Source: Caldifarciminota bacterium (lineage in GTDB: Bacteria > Hydrothermota > Hydrothermia > B15-G9). Taken from it: a stretch of 56,804 nucleotides of DNA. Numbering within the stretch: position 1 is the stretch's first letter; the number at the start of each line of letters is the position of its first letter. A model generated the notes under the pieces. That model did no database searches. It saw only the letters and a list, made by a program, of their open reading frames with translations, and was not told the origin of the DNA. A program made the position numbers and the translations under genes. Below are positions 31,756-39,576 of the stretch, piece by piece. The stretch is from contig WGAI01000006.1 of NCBI GenBank assembly GCA_015489175.1, forward strand, positions 1 to 56,804. Direction: 5' to 3'.

Positions 31756-33831
31756 ATGCTTGATTTTGAGAGAATTGTGAGGTTGCTGGAGGAGGAAGAT
31801 TGGGAGACAATCCGAAATGTTGTGCCTGAGTTAAACCGTCTTGACGGTTTATGGCAGGGTATCAAGTATCATTACACAGATGCATGGACGCATACTCAAC
31901 ATGTCGTTAAGGGAGTAAAACTTGTGAGGGACAAAGTGGAGGGGAAGGAGGTTGTGCTCGATTTTTCTCCGCCCCGCGAAAGTGGATTTTACGCCTTTCA
32001 GAGCTCTGATTTCTTTGATCCGCATGTGACGAAATGGCTGAGGGAAACAATGGATTTGAGGACGAGATCAGGATTTAAATTGTGGGATGTCGTGCTTGTT
32101 GCCGCCCTTTTTCATGACATAGGGAAGCCGGATACGGCCGAGGATGTCGGCGATGGCATCCGGGTTCATTTCATCGGGCACCCTGAAATTGGCGCAGATA
32201 TTCTGAAGAAAATGCTCAATGCACGGGCGTTGAACGACCCGTGGCCTATGGTTCTGGACCTGATAAGATACCATTTCCTACTGCTGAAAGGTTTCAGTTA
32301 CAATTTTCCTGAAAAGAGGTTCATCCCTTATGTGAGCGGAGACAACAAGTTCAAGGCGATGCTCCTCGTCTTGAACGTCGCGGACATTCTCTCTTCCAAA
32401 GCGAGCCATCGATTTGCCGAATATATGGAATATCTTGGCACGGTAGCATGGTACTGGATCTATTACGAGAGGATTCTGCACCTAAAATATGATTATTTTG
32501 CAAGCACTTACACACCAGCCCAATACAGAAGCATAAAAGAAGCCGCAACTATGATCTCACTCACACCTCCCAACCCGTATGCCATCAACTTTGGGAAAAT
32601 CTCCGTACAACATCACAAGGAAAAGGTAAAATTGGACAGGGAGTTTTCTATTTTCGCCGAGTTTTCCGTGAGACATCCCGTAGAAGTCGTATCCATGCAG
32701 GGGATCAAGTTCCTTGCCGGTCTCGCGCGGCAGTTGCCGCATGTCTATCGGAGATTTAGCCAAAAGGCCGAGCACAATCCTTTGGTAGCTGATGCTGTAA
32801 AAGCCGTTGATATCGCTGTAGGAAACAGAGATATAGCAGAGTGCCAATCGTGTCTTGTGCTAGCGATTGTGTTGCTCTGCAATCTCGGGGACAGGGAGAG
32901 TGCACTCAAACTCACAGGTTCACTTGAATCCGATGCTGGCGTTGAAAAAGTCATAAGATATTGCGGTTTTATAAGGGAGGTTGACCGCTTGAACAGGGTC
33001 TCAGCCTATTTGTTGGGACGGGCACTTGGCTTTATCTCGCCCGATAGGATAGAACACTGGCTCGTTTTACCCTGCAATTCCTTATCTTTTTACATCTGGG
33101 ATGAGATTTTTGAGCATATGGTAGGTGAGATGGTATCATCTCCTCCCTTCAAGGCTGGTATGGCAAGTGGCGAGCTTCAGAGACTTTTTCTTAAGCTGTG
33201 GGAATGTCCGAATGTCAGCAAGCAGCTGTCTCAGTATTCCACATGGGTCATGAAAAACATAACTAAGTCCGACACCGTCTTCCCCGACGCTGAAACTACC
33301 AACATCATCGTGAACTCCATCGTTGAAGGGTTTGAAGCTGACATTGTCAAGTGGATCCACCACAAGAGACGCAAATTGGATGTAAGACTTATAGTGTCTA
33401 TGGTCCGATCGGATGTCTCTATCCTGCTTTACATTAACGACACGAAATTACTTAGAAAGATCCTTCCGTTCGATATTGGCCGAAAAGCGAGGCAACTTAT
33501 CAACTCAATTCTTGACAGTAGAACACCTTGCGAAAGGCTCAGACGGCTGACCGCCGCCCTTGACATGAAGGTCGAAGAGATCGTGTCGCTTGATAACCTT
33601 GAGCGCGTTATCATGGAAATGCTGGATAGATTGGGACTTGAGGACGAAATTGTCGACGTTGAGACCTATTCGAATGCGGAAAAATTAAAGAGGCTGGCAA
33701 CAAAGTTGCCAGCCTCCGCGCGTCTTACTACACTGCAATGTTTAAACAAAATAATACATGAGAATAAACCCATGAGAAACTCAAACATTATTAAACGGCT
33801 ATCGAGCCTGCTTATAAAAAAGTTTTTATAG
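31756..33831 (+). CDS. Large HD-domain protein
   Basis: The start is set at 31756 (691 residues) because GGGGG lies six bases upstream there. The alternative ATG at 31744 has no ribosome site. Residues about 35-220 form an HD phosphohydrolase domain with all expected ligands: HTQHVVKGV, LFHDIGKP (near 121), IGHPEIGADI, RYHFLLLKGF and NVADIL. It resembles the HD part of CCA-adding enzymes, but no nucleotidyltransferase domain is present. The remaining 470 residues are helical and unassigned. A perfect 12-bp inverted repeat lies inside the coding sequence near its end. Confidence 0.8.
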   Translation: MLDFERIVRLLEEEDWETIRNVVPELNRLDGLWQGIKYHYTDAWTHTQHVVKGVKLVRDKVEGKEVVLDFSPPRESGFYAFQSSDFFDPHVTKWLRETMDLRTRSGFKLWDVVLVAALFHDIGKPDTAEDVGDGIRVHFIGHPEIGADILKKMLNARALNDPWPMVLDLIRYHFLLLKGFSYNFPEKRFIPYVSGDNKFKAMLLVLNVADILSSKASHRFAEYMEYLGTVAWYWIYYERILHLKYDYFASTYTPAQYRSIKEAATMISLTPPNPYAINFGKISVQHHKEKVKLDREFSIFAEFSVRHPVEVVSMQGIKFLAGLARQLPHVYRRFSQKAEHNPLVADAVKAVDIAVGNRDIAECQSCLVLAIVLLCNLGDRESALKLTGSLESDAGVEKVIRYCGFIREVDRLNRVSAYLLGRALGFISPDRIEHWLVLPCNSLSFYIWDEIFEHMVGEMVSSPPFKAGMASGELQRLFLKLWECPNVSKQLSQYSTWVMKNITKSDTVFPDAETTNIIVNSIVEGFEADIVKWIHHKRRKLDVRLIVSMVRSDVSILLYINDTKLLRKILPFDIGRKARQLINSILDSRTPCERLRRLTAALDMKVEEIVSLDNLERVIMEMLDRLGLEDEIVDVETYSNAEKLKRLATKLPASARLTTLQCLNKIIHENKPMRNSNIIKRLSSLLIKKFL
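33690..33716 (+). repeat. Perfect inverted repeat inside the HD-protein gene
   Basis: GAGGCTGGCAAC, AAA and GTTGCCAGCCTC form a 12-bp stem with a three-base loop within the coding sequence, about 115 bases before the stop. Such a stem is unusual inside a gene and is not followed by T residues. Confidence 0.85.
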
Positions 33832-34244
33832 TGGCGGCAGCGAACCCTATTTATGAAACAGCATTGCCGACGGCTCCTGTTCTTAAAAAAACCGTTCTCA
33901 ATATCAGCGGTGGCTTTGGGTTATGTCCCCTTTCTTAAACTCATCCCCACAAGCCACCGCGAACCCCTATAAATCAGTGGAAGGCCCTTATCCACTCTGG
34001 CTTTCTCATCCTTGTCAAAGAACAAATCAATCATCGTGTCAAATTTTAAAAGCCATCAGCAAAAAATTACCAATTCGGGAAAGCGAGAGATCGGGAATCA
34101 GGAGGAAATTTATAAAAAAATTTATTCGATGACCGGGATCACAAGGCTTTAGGAAATATCTTTGGTATCATAAGATTTTGTATTACAAGCAGATAGAAAA
34201 TATGTAAAGAAATTTTACGCCTCGAGGTCCATGTGCGTAAAAAT
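33832..34244. other. Structured non-coding region between HD and response-regulator genes
   Basis: About 413 bases without a convincing gene. It holds a long inverted repeat, GCGGTGGCTT/AAGCCACCGC, with adjoining TGGG/CCCA (33907-33961). It also has a GTGGA/TCCAC hairpin near 33977-33997, two similar stretches beginning GCGAACCC (near 33839 and 33960), and the terminator-like stem at 34210-34246. Candidate small RNA or remnant of a mobile element. Confidence 0.5.
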
Positions 34245-34246
34245 TT
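34210..34246 (-). terminator. Terminator-like stem after the response-regulator gene
   Basis: AAATTTTACGC (34210-34220) pairs with GCGTAAAAATTT (34235-34246), with one bulge and a 14-base loop. It overlaps the stop of the response-regulator gene, and its outer arm supplies T-rich ends on both strands. Confidence 0.5.
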
Positions 34247-35600
34247 AACATTCTATTCCATACTCAGCCATCCTATGGTTCAAAGTGGGACGAGAAATAC
34301 CGAGTAGCCTGGCAGCTCTGGTCTTATTGCAATCTGTTACCATAAGCGCTTTTTCTATCCTCTCTTTTTCAGCACCATTCAGATCAATTATTTCTGTGGG
34401 ATACATTGTTAAAATCGTTTCTTGAAGGTCTTTTTCACTTATATCTGTAAGTTTGCTATCCTCTCTATTAAAACTCATATTGTCAATTAGATTTTCAATG
34501 ACATTTTGTAGCTGCAAGACATTAGCTTCCCATTTGAAATTCAAAAGGAAAAATTTAGCTTTATGAGTTAGTCGATAATTGACTCCATCGGCTTTTTCTT
34601 CTGTTTTCTTTTTGATAAAATGTTCAGCAAGCAGCAATATGTCTTCCCATCTCTTCCTCAAGGGCGGCAACCACAAGGTATGCTTAAACCTATGATATAC
34701 GCTTTCTGGAAGTTTATTTTTTACCTCTTCAAGCGGTTTGTTTGATTCAGCGAAAATATATAATCTGTTTTTATGTTTCACCATTTCATTGTAAGATAGA
34801 TTGTCAGGGAACTCTAAAATGTCGAGCAATTTCTTCATGCCCTTTGGGGGGATATCAAGCAAACCATCTACAAGAAAAATTATATCTTCTCCTTGTCTAA
34901 ATCTATTTTGGATGTCTGCAAATATTTGACGAATTTCTTCCTCCGTTGCACCGTGGGGTAGTTTTGTCACCTTTCTAAAATCAACATTTTTGTTTAACTT
35001 GAAGTAGTTATATACGCTAGACACAAAGTGAGATTTACCAGTTCCCGTTTCCCCAACAATTAAGGTAGAAAAAAACCTTTTCGATTCCAGACGGTTTATG
35101 AACGATATGATTGAGGCTATAAGGTTTTTGTTCTCTGTTAAAAATAGATTGAATATGGGATACTCCTCCCGAACCTCTGGTAGGGCTATTTCTTGTTCTT
35201 TTCGGTCGATATAATGTCTGATTTTAAGAAAAAGCTTTTCAAAGCTCTCATTCTTAGACCAAAAGTCGTTAGAACCTTTCATAACTATACCAGCCGCCTC
35301 TTGCGATTTTGCTGCTCCGGAAATTGCTATTATGTAACTACCTGTTTCCAGAAATTCCCGTATTATCTCCTCCGCCGTAACACCATCAAGGAAGTAGTCA
35401 AGCAGAATAACATCGAAATGTTTAGACTGCAAAAGCTTTTTTGCATATTCGTATTTTGTCGCACCAATCACCTGAACTTTGCCACCAAAGTTTTCCTTGA
35501 GACCGCTGATGAGATTTTCAACAAAAATGGTGTCATCATCCACGATAAGCACCTCGATCGTGGGTTCCAACTTCACATGCTTCCTTCTGGGTTGTGTCAT
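34245..35600 (-). CDS. NtrC-like response regulator with divergent AAA domain and Fis-type HTH
   Basis: The start is placed at 35600 (ATG with AGGA five bases upstream; a GTG at 35663 is possible). A receiver domain (about 15-130) has VLIVDDD and phospho-acceptor LLDYFLDG. An AAA domain follows with Walker A GETGTGKS near 182, a Walker-B-like IIFLVDGL and LPPLRKRWEDILLLAEHFI. It ends in a Fis-type helix-turn-helix (KTRAARLLGISRPTLNHRM). The GAFTGA loop needed to contact sigma-54 is missing, and the Walker B glutamate is replaced, so it may not activate sigma-54 promoters. It is last in the operon, with no kinase gene nearby. Confidence 0.85.
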   Translation of the reverse strand: MTQPRRKHVKLEPTIEVLIVDDDTIFVENLISGLKENFGGKVQVIGATKYEYAKKLLQSKHFDVILLDYFLDGVTAEEIIREFLETGSYIIAISGAAKSQEAAGIVMKGSNDFWSKNESFEKLFLKIRHYIDRKEQEIALPEVREEYPIFNLFLTENKNLIASIISFINRLESKRFFSTLIVGETGTGKSHFVSSVYNYFKLNKNVDFRKVTKLPHGATEEEIRQIFADIQNRFRQGEDIIFLVDGLLDIPPKGMKKLLDILEFPDNLSYNEMVKHKNRLYIFAESNKPLEEVKNKLPESVYHRFKHTLWLPPLRKRWEDILLLAEHFIKKKTEEKADGVNYRLTHKAKFFLLNFKWEANVLQLQNVIENLIDNMSFNREDSKLTDISEKDLQETILTMYPTEIIDLNGAEKERIEKALMVTDCNKTRAARLLGISRPTLNHRMAEYGIEC

Positions 35601-35664
35601 GGCAATCCTAATTTTATAAACTTGAGGGGTGTTTATCAACAAGACACGAACACAAGTATCCACG

Positions 35665-36429
35665 CTACCCTATCACGCGCACCTCGACCTCGTCGAATAC
35701 TCTCGCACCGAGTGCTTCTCTGGCATTTCCCTCTCTGACCGAGATCTCAAGGCGTTCGGATGAACCGATTATGGCAAGCAGTTCGCCCTCAGGCACATCG
35801 GCATAAGCTTTGACAATGCCACTTATTTTTCGGCCCCTGACAGTGATTTCGATCTGCCTGGCTGAGCGGATGAGCCCGGCGTCGATGTTAGTTATCAAAT
35901 TGCCAAACTTATCGATGTAAATAATTTGCCCTTTCACACCCTCAGGGGTCACGATAGGTGAGGGCATCTCGACGGTGATTGGATTATCAAACGGTTTTCC
36001 AAGGCGGGAAGGCGGCGTTTTAAGCGTCAACCTGGCCGCAGCAGGCGCAAACACATCCCTGCCGTGGAATGTGTTAGATGCGGTTTCAGGCACGGGCAAC
36101 TCGAACGCCTCCCATTCGCCTCGATAGAAAGGAGTAAACACCCCGTTGTCGGGCCCTACGAAAAGGTAATCCTCGGTCTTGAGCACCATCGCCCGCCTTG
36201 AGCTCCCTACACCAGGGTCAACCACTACGAGGAATACGGTGCCTTTTGGGAAAAACTTGTAAGAGACCTCAAGCAGGAACTGAGCGGCAATCACGGAATG
36301 CGATGGCACATCGTGTGAGATGTCCACGAGCGTTATTTCGGGGTTAATCCCCAGCATAACGCCCTTCATAACGCCCACATAATGATCCTGAGTGCCGAAA
36401 TCGGTCAGGATAGCGACTATCGGCCTCAT
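35665..36429 (-). CDS. SAM hydroxide adenosyltransferase (DUF62 family)
   Basis: A 254-residue protein of the fluorinase/chlorinase superfamily. It begins VAILTDFGTQDHYVGVMKG, has DISHDVPSHSVIAAQFLL, VVDPGVGSSRRA, FVGPDNGVFTPF and FHGRDVFAPAAA in the N-terminal domain, and IDKFGNLITNI in the C-terminal domain. The usual D-R-H-type triad region of hydroxide adenosyltransferases is consistent: D11 and H16 visible in the first motif, R in GVGSSRR. It would convert SAM and water to adenosine and methionine. It overlaps the PorV-like gene by ATGA. Confidence 0.9.
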   Translation of the reverse strand: MRPIVAILTDFGTQDHYVGVMKGVMLGINPEITLVDISHDVPSHSVIAAQFLLEVSYKFFPKGTVFLVVVDPGVGSSRRAMVLKTEDYLFVGPDNGVFTPFYRGEWEAFELPVPETASNTFHGRDVFAPAAARLTLKTPPSRLGKPFDNPITVEMPSPIVTPEGVKGQIIYIDKFGNLITNIDAGLIRSARQIEITVRGRKISGIVKAYADVPEGELLAIIGSSERLEISVREGNAREALGARVFDEVEVRVIG

Positions 36430-37199
36430 CGATACATGCCAAATGTTATGCTGTAAGTCGTCCCAGCATCCGAGCCGCTCATGCCGATGTCAACCGAGTA
36501 ACCGTTTCCAACGATGCCGGCACCTATACCCATGTTCTGATTGTAATAACCAACCCTCAGGGCAAGAACCCTAAGCACAATCACCTCGGCAAAAAGCGAA
36601 TATGTCTGGAAATACCTGTGCCACTGGTAGTCAAATCCGGCCGTGAGGCCACTTTTCGTGATAGCCACGCCAAGCGATCTGCGGTAATCCGCATCGTTTC
36701 CCCGATAACCCAGATTCTGGAAGACATAGGATATCTTGAACGCACCTGCCGACAGCACGCTACCGAAGTCCAACATGAAAATCGAGCTGTGAGACATGTC
36801 CACTGTCTTCGCGCCAACTCGAAAGTATCTGAACCCCACACCCGCGCTGGCGGACACCCCTTCCCTCAAACTCCCCTTCACGGATGCGCCAAGCATGTAG
36901 GTGTTTTCCGAGTATATGCCTTTGACAAACTTTGAGCTGAAACCAAGTCCCACAGCGAAATGGCCTGAACTCAGCGCTGCCGCTGCCTCACTGTAAGAGA
37001 GATCACTGAGCTGGAAAGGGTTGGTGTATGTGAATTCGGCCGTAAAGCGGTTGTCCGACGCTATGGCGCCGGTGTTGAGGAATATTGCGGCCGCTCCGCT
37101 AACTACAGGGCTGCTCCCACCCATGAAACTTATGGTCCGCGCATCAAATCCCATCGACCCCCAGTATGTCACAGCCAAAAATATCAGGAATGTATTCAT
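36426..37199 (-). CDS. PorV/PorQ-like outer-membrane barrel protein
   Basis: A 257-residue protein with a signal-like N-terminus followed by DARTISFMGGSSPVVSGAAAIFLNTGAIA. That resembles the N-terminal hallmark of PorV/PorQ and FadL-like barrels in which a G-x-G-A segment and N-T/P-G-x-x-A plug element precede the barrel. The rest is glycine-rich strands ending SITFGMYR. PorV/PorQ-type proteins handle substrates of the type IX secretion system in FCB-group bacteria. It sits directly after a gene for a protein with a sorting-tail-like end, with an ATGA overlap. Assignment moderate. Confidence 0.6.
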   Translation of the reverse strand: MNTFLIFLAVTYWGSMGFDARTISFMGGSSPVVSGAAAIFLNTGAIASDNRFTAEFTYTNPFQLSDLSYSEAAAALSSGHFAVGLGFSSKFVKGIYSENTYMLGASVKGSLREGVSASAGVGFRYFRVGAKTVDMSHSSIFMLDFGSVLSAGAFKISYVFQNLGYRGNDADYRRSLGVAITKSGLTAGFDYQWHRYFQTYSLFAEVIVLRVLALRVGYYNQNMGIGAGIVGNGYSVDIGMSGSDAGTTYSITFGMYR

Positions 37200-38179
37200 G
37201 GTTTCACCACCGCAAATGTTTTTCTTTCAACGATGTTGGGAGTGTTGACTTTGACAAAATACAGGCCGGGCGGTAATCCGTTCGTGTCAAAATTCACTGT
37301 GAGCGTTTCATGGGGCTCCACGGAGAACGCCTTACAGGTTAGCTGTCGGCCGACCTCATCGTGCAGGCATACCGTGCCGTCGAGGTTCTCTGTGAAGGCG
37401 AACGAGGCCGTGAGCCCATCTTCCGCATGGATGACCCGATCAGACAGTTGGAACAGCTCCATCTTAAGGGCTATCGGGGGAATTTGAACGATCTGGGTGA
37501 TCGCTTGAGGCGAAATTCCTTCATCGGCTACGCCATTGGAATCGCTGTCAACGACAAGCTCGGCAAACCTGTCTATCACATTGGGGGCGCCTATGAGCTG
37601 GTTATCAGGAGCCGCATCGCCACCTGTCGAGTTGTCGCCGCCTGCAATCAGTGCAACGACCTTGACCGTCGCTCCGGGCTCAAGATGGCCCGACGAAAAT
37701 GCACTTGAGAACGGTATCGCGGCCTCAAGTCCGCCTCGTTTGCCGCTCCGTGCACCGACGACGAAGCTCGCACCGCTCAAAACCTCCGTCCTCCCGTTGC
37801 CGAGCAGTTTGTGCACGCCGCCTGTCGGCTGATCGGAATTCCAGACGGCTATCAGTATGCGCGGCTTCATGCCCCTGAACGAGAAATTTCGCGGATACCA
37901 GTCGAGGTCGTTTATGTCGTAATCGCCGGGCGCATCCCCGAAATCGAGCACAATCAAAATGGCATTGTATTGGAGGATGTAATCGGCACCCACATAGAGC
38001 GATGTTGAGTCCCATGTGAGGTATATGTTGAATATTTCATTCATCTCGCCCCATCTCGAGTCCGATGGGCTGTCAGCAATTATCAGTTCATCACTGGAAA
38101 AATCGTCCAGCTGACCATCCACATTTATCGTGTGATATGTGGTGGAAACCAACAACAATGCGATCCAGAATGGGTTCAT
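37196..38179 (-). CDS. Secreted protein with T9SS-like C-terminal tail
   Basis: A 327-residue protein with a short signal peptide. The first domain (about 20-190) starts INVDGQLDDF and continues with EIFNIYLTWDSTSLYVGADY, the pattern of a DOMON/CBM9-like sugar-binding module (as in C-terminal domains of glucodextranases). The final 80 residues (CLHDEVGRQLTCKAF, LPPGLYFVKV, RKTFAVVK) resemble a T9SS type A sorting tail. It follows a sugar-type ABC binding lipoprotein gene by 12 bases, so a role in polysaccharide capture or sensing is suggested. GAGGAG precedes the ATG. Confidence 0.65.
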   Translation of the reverse strand: MNPFWIALLLVSTTYHTINVDGQLDDFSSDELIIADSPSDSRWGEMNEIFNIYLTWDSTSLYVGADYILQYNAILIVLDFGDAPGDYDINDLDWYPRNFSFRGMKPRILIAVWNSDQPTGGVHKLLGNGRTEVLSGASFVVGARSGKRGGLEAAIPFSSAFSSGHLEPGATVKVVALIAGGDNSTGGDAAPDNQLIGAPNVIDRFAELVVDSDSNGVADEGISPQAITQIVQIPPIALKMELFQLSDRVIHAEDGLTASFAFTENLDGTVCLHDEVGRQLTCKAFSVEPHETLTVNFDTNGLPPGLYFVKVNTPNIVERKTFAVVKP

Positions 38180-38191
38180 CTCAATTGCTCC

Positions 38192-39436
38192 TCATTGCGC
38201 CCCTAAAAGTTCCTCGTTTACTTTTTCGGTGGCCGTTTTCAGGGCTTCGGCAGGCGTTTTCAACCCTTTCAAAGCCGCCTCCATCTCGGGATTGAAAATC
38301 CTTTCAAAGTCACCGTAGTTCGGCACAGGCGGACGGGGACGCGCATGTTTCATCTGTTCTATGAATACCGGAAGATAGGGATGTTTCGTCGTGTCGATGA
38401 GCGGCAATGCCTGAGTGTTGACGGGAATTTGACCCAGCTGATTTGCCCAGTAGGCCTGCGTTTCAGCTGAGAGCAGGTATCTGAGGAATTTGACAGCGTT
38501 GGCCTTATGTTTTGCACCGACGGGAATCACCATGTTGGTGCCTCCGATGGATGTGGCCGAACCTGCCGGGCCAGCAGGTATCAAGGCGACGCCGTAGTTC
38601 ATTCCAAGCTCATTCAGAGACTTTATCGACCATGGGCCGTCAAAGATCATGGCATATTTGCCGTTCCTGAAACCCGCATCCGGCGGAATCGCCCCGCTTT
38701 GCCATGCACCCGCCTCAACTTTGTATTTTCGATACAGATCCACTTTCAAGGAGAAGCCGCGAATTGCCTCAGGCGAATCGAGCATGCACCTCTTACCATC
38801 GTCGCTTAAGAATTTAGCTCCATAGCTAAAGAAGAACGGGAATGTCCACCAGAGCGTGTTCCTCATCGCAAATCCCCATATCTCTTTGTGGGGATCCGTC
38901 AGCTTTTGGGCAACATCGATAAACTCATCCCATGTCTTCGGAGGCGAATTGATGCCCGCCTTCTGAAATAGGTCCTTGTTGTAGAACAGGGCGATGCATG
39001 TCGTTTGGTCAGGAAGTCCCCAGAGCTTCCCATCGTAATAATTTCCGTAAAGCGCTGCTGTGGAGAGCTGTGCGATGATGGAGTTGAGCGATGGATCGTC
39101 CATAGGATGAACTCCTTTCTTGCTCGCAAGCACAGCTGTAAATGCGTAATCCACACGCGCGAGGTCAGGCACATTTTTAGTCGCAATGGCCGTGAGAAGC
39201 TTCTGCTCCATACCATCAAACGGCACCCTCTGGACTTTCACCTTCAGCCCTGTCCTTTTCGAGAAGCTGTCAACTATCGTCATGAACACCGCATGTTCTT
39301 CATCGTTATAACTTTCCCATATCACGAGATCAGCTTCGCCCGATTTGGATGCGTTGCCTTTCCCGGACCCCTTACAGGAGGCGAAAAACAAAAATCCTCC
39401 AAAAATCGCCATCAAAAGAAGGCTTTTCCATCTCAT
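38192..39436 (-). CDS. ABC transporter substrate-binding lipoprotein (family 1, sugar type)
   Basis: A 414-residue lipoprotein with a signal ending FFASC. It has the cluster-D/MalE-type features DLVIWESYNDEEHAVFMTIVDSF, VPDLARVDYAFTAVLASKKGV, LWGLPDQTTCIALFYNKDLFQKAGI, PPKTWDEFIDVAQKLT, FRNGKYAMIFDGPWSI and LSAETQAYWANQLGQIPVN. It should bind an oligosaccharide in the periplasm. The matching permease and ATPase genes are not in the window. It is the first gene of a five-gene minus operon, with GAGGG upstream and a promoter at 39460-39488. Confidence 0.9.
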   Translation of the reverse strand: MRWKSLLLMAIFGGFLFFASCKGSGKGNASKSGEADLVIWESYNDEEHAVFMTIVDSFSKRTGLKVKVQRVPFDGMEQKLLTAIATKNVPDLARVDYAFTAVLASKKGVHPMDDPSLNSIIAQLSTAALYGNYYDGKLWGLPDQTTCIALFYNKDLFQKAGINSPPKTWDEFIDVAQKLTDPHKEIWGFAMRNTLWWTFPFFFSYGAKFLSDDGKRCMLDSPEAIRGFSLKVDLYRKYKVEAGAWQSGAIPPDAGFRNGKYAMIFDGPWSIKSLNELGMNYGVALIPAGPAGSATSIGGTNMVIPVGAKHKANAVKFLRYLLSAETQAYWANQLGQIPVNTQALPLIDTTKHPYLPVFIEQMKHARPRPPVPNYGDFERIFNPEMEAALKGLKTPAEALKTATEKVNEELLGAQ

Positions 39437-39459
39437 CAGCGACCCTCCGTTTGTGTTGT

Positions 39460-39488
39460 AGTATAATGTTTTAAATTCGGCTGTTGAA
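39460..39488 (-). promoter_or_regulatory. Putative promoter of the binding-protein operon
   Basis: On the minus strand, TATACT (39460-39465) lies 17 bases from TTCAAC (39483-39488). The -10 box is strong and the -35 box weak. It is 24 bases before the ATG at 39436. Confidence 0.4.
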
Positions 39489-39509
39489 AGATTTTAAATC
39501 GAAAAGGGG

Positions 39510-39539
39510 TTAACAATGGACGATTTCGCAGCATACATT
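39510..39539 (+). promoter_or_regulatory. Putative promoter of uvrA
   Basis: TTAACA (39510-39515) and TACATT (39534-39539) have an 18-base spacer. They lie 38 bases before the uvrA ATG. No SOS/LexA-type palindrome was recognised nearby. The -35 box overlaps the ribosome site of a possible 18-codon leader frame, so only one of the two readings can be right. Confidence 0.35.
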
Positions 39540-39576
39540 AAAATGCTAACCTTTCACTTGTTAAGAAGGTGAGACA

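Noticed and set aside
33923-34132. 69-codon plus-strand frame in the non-coding region
   Set aside because: It lacks a ribosome site, has no family pattern, and overlaps the large inverted repeat.
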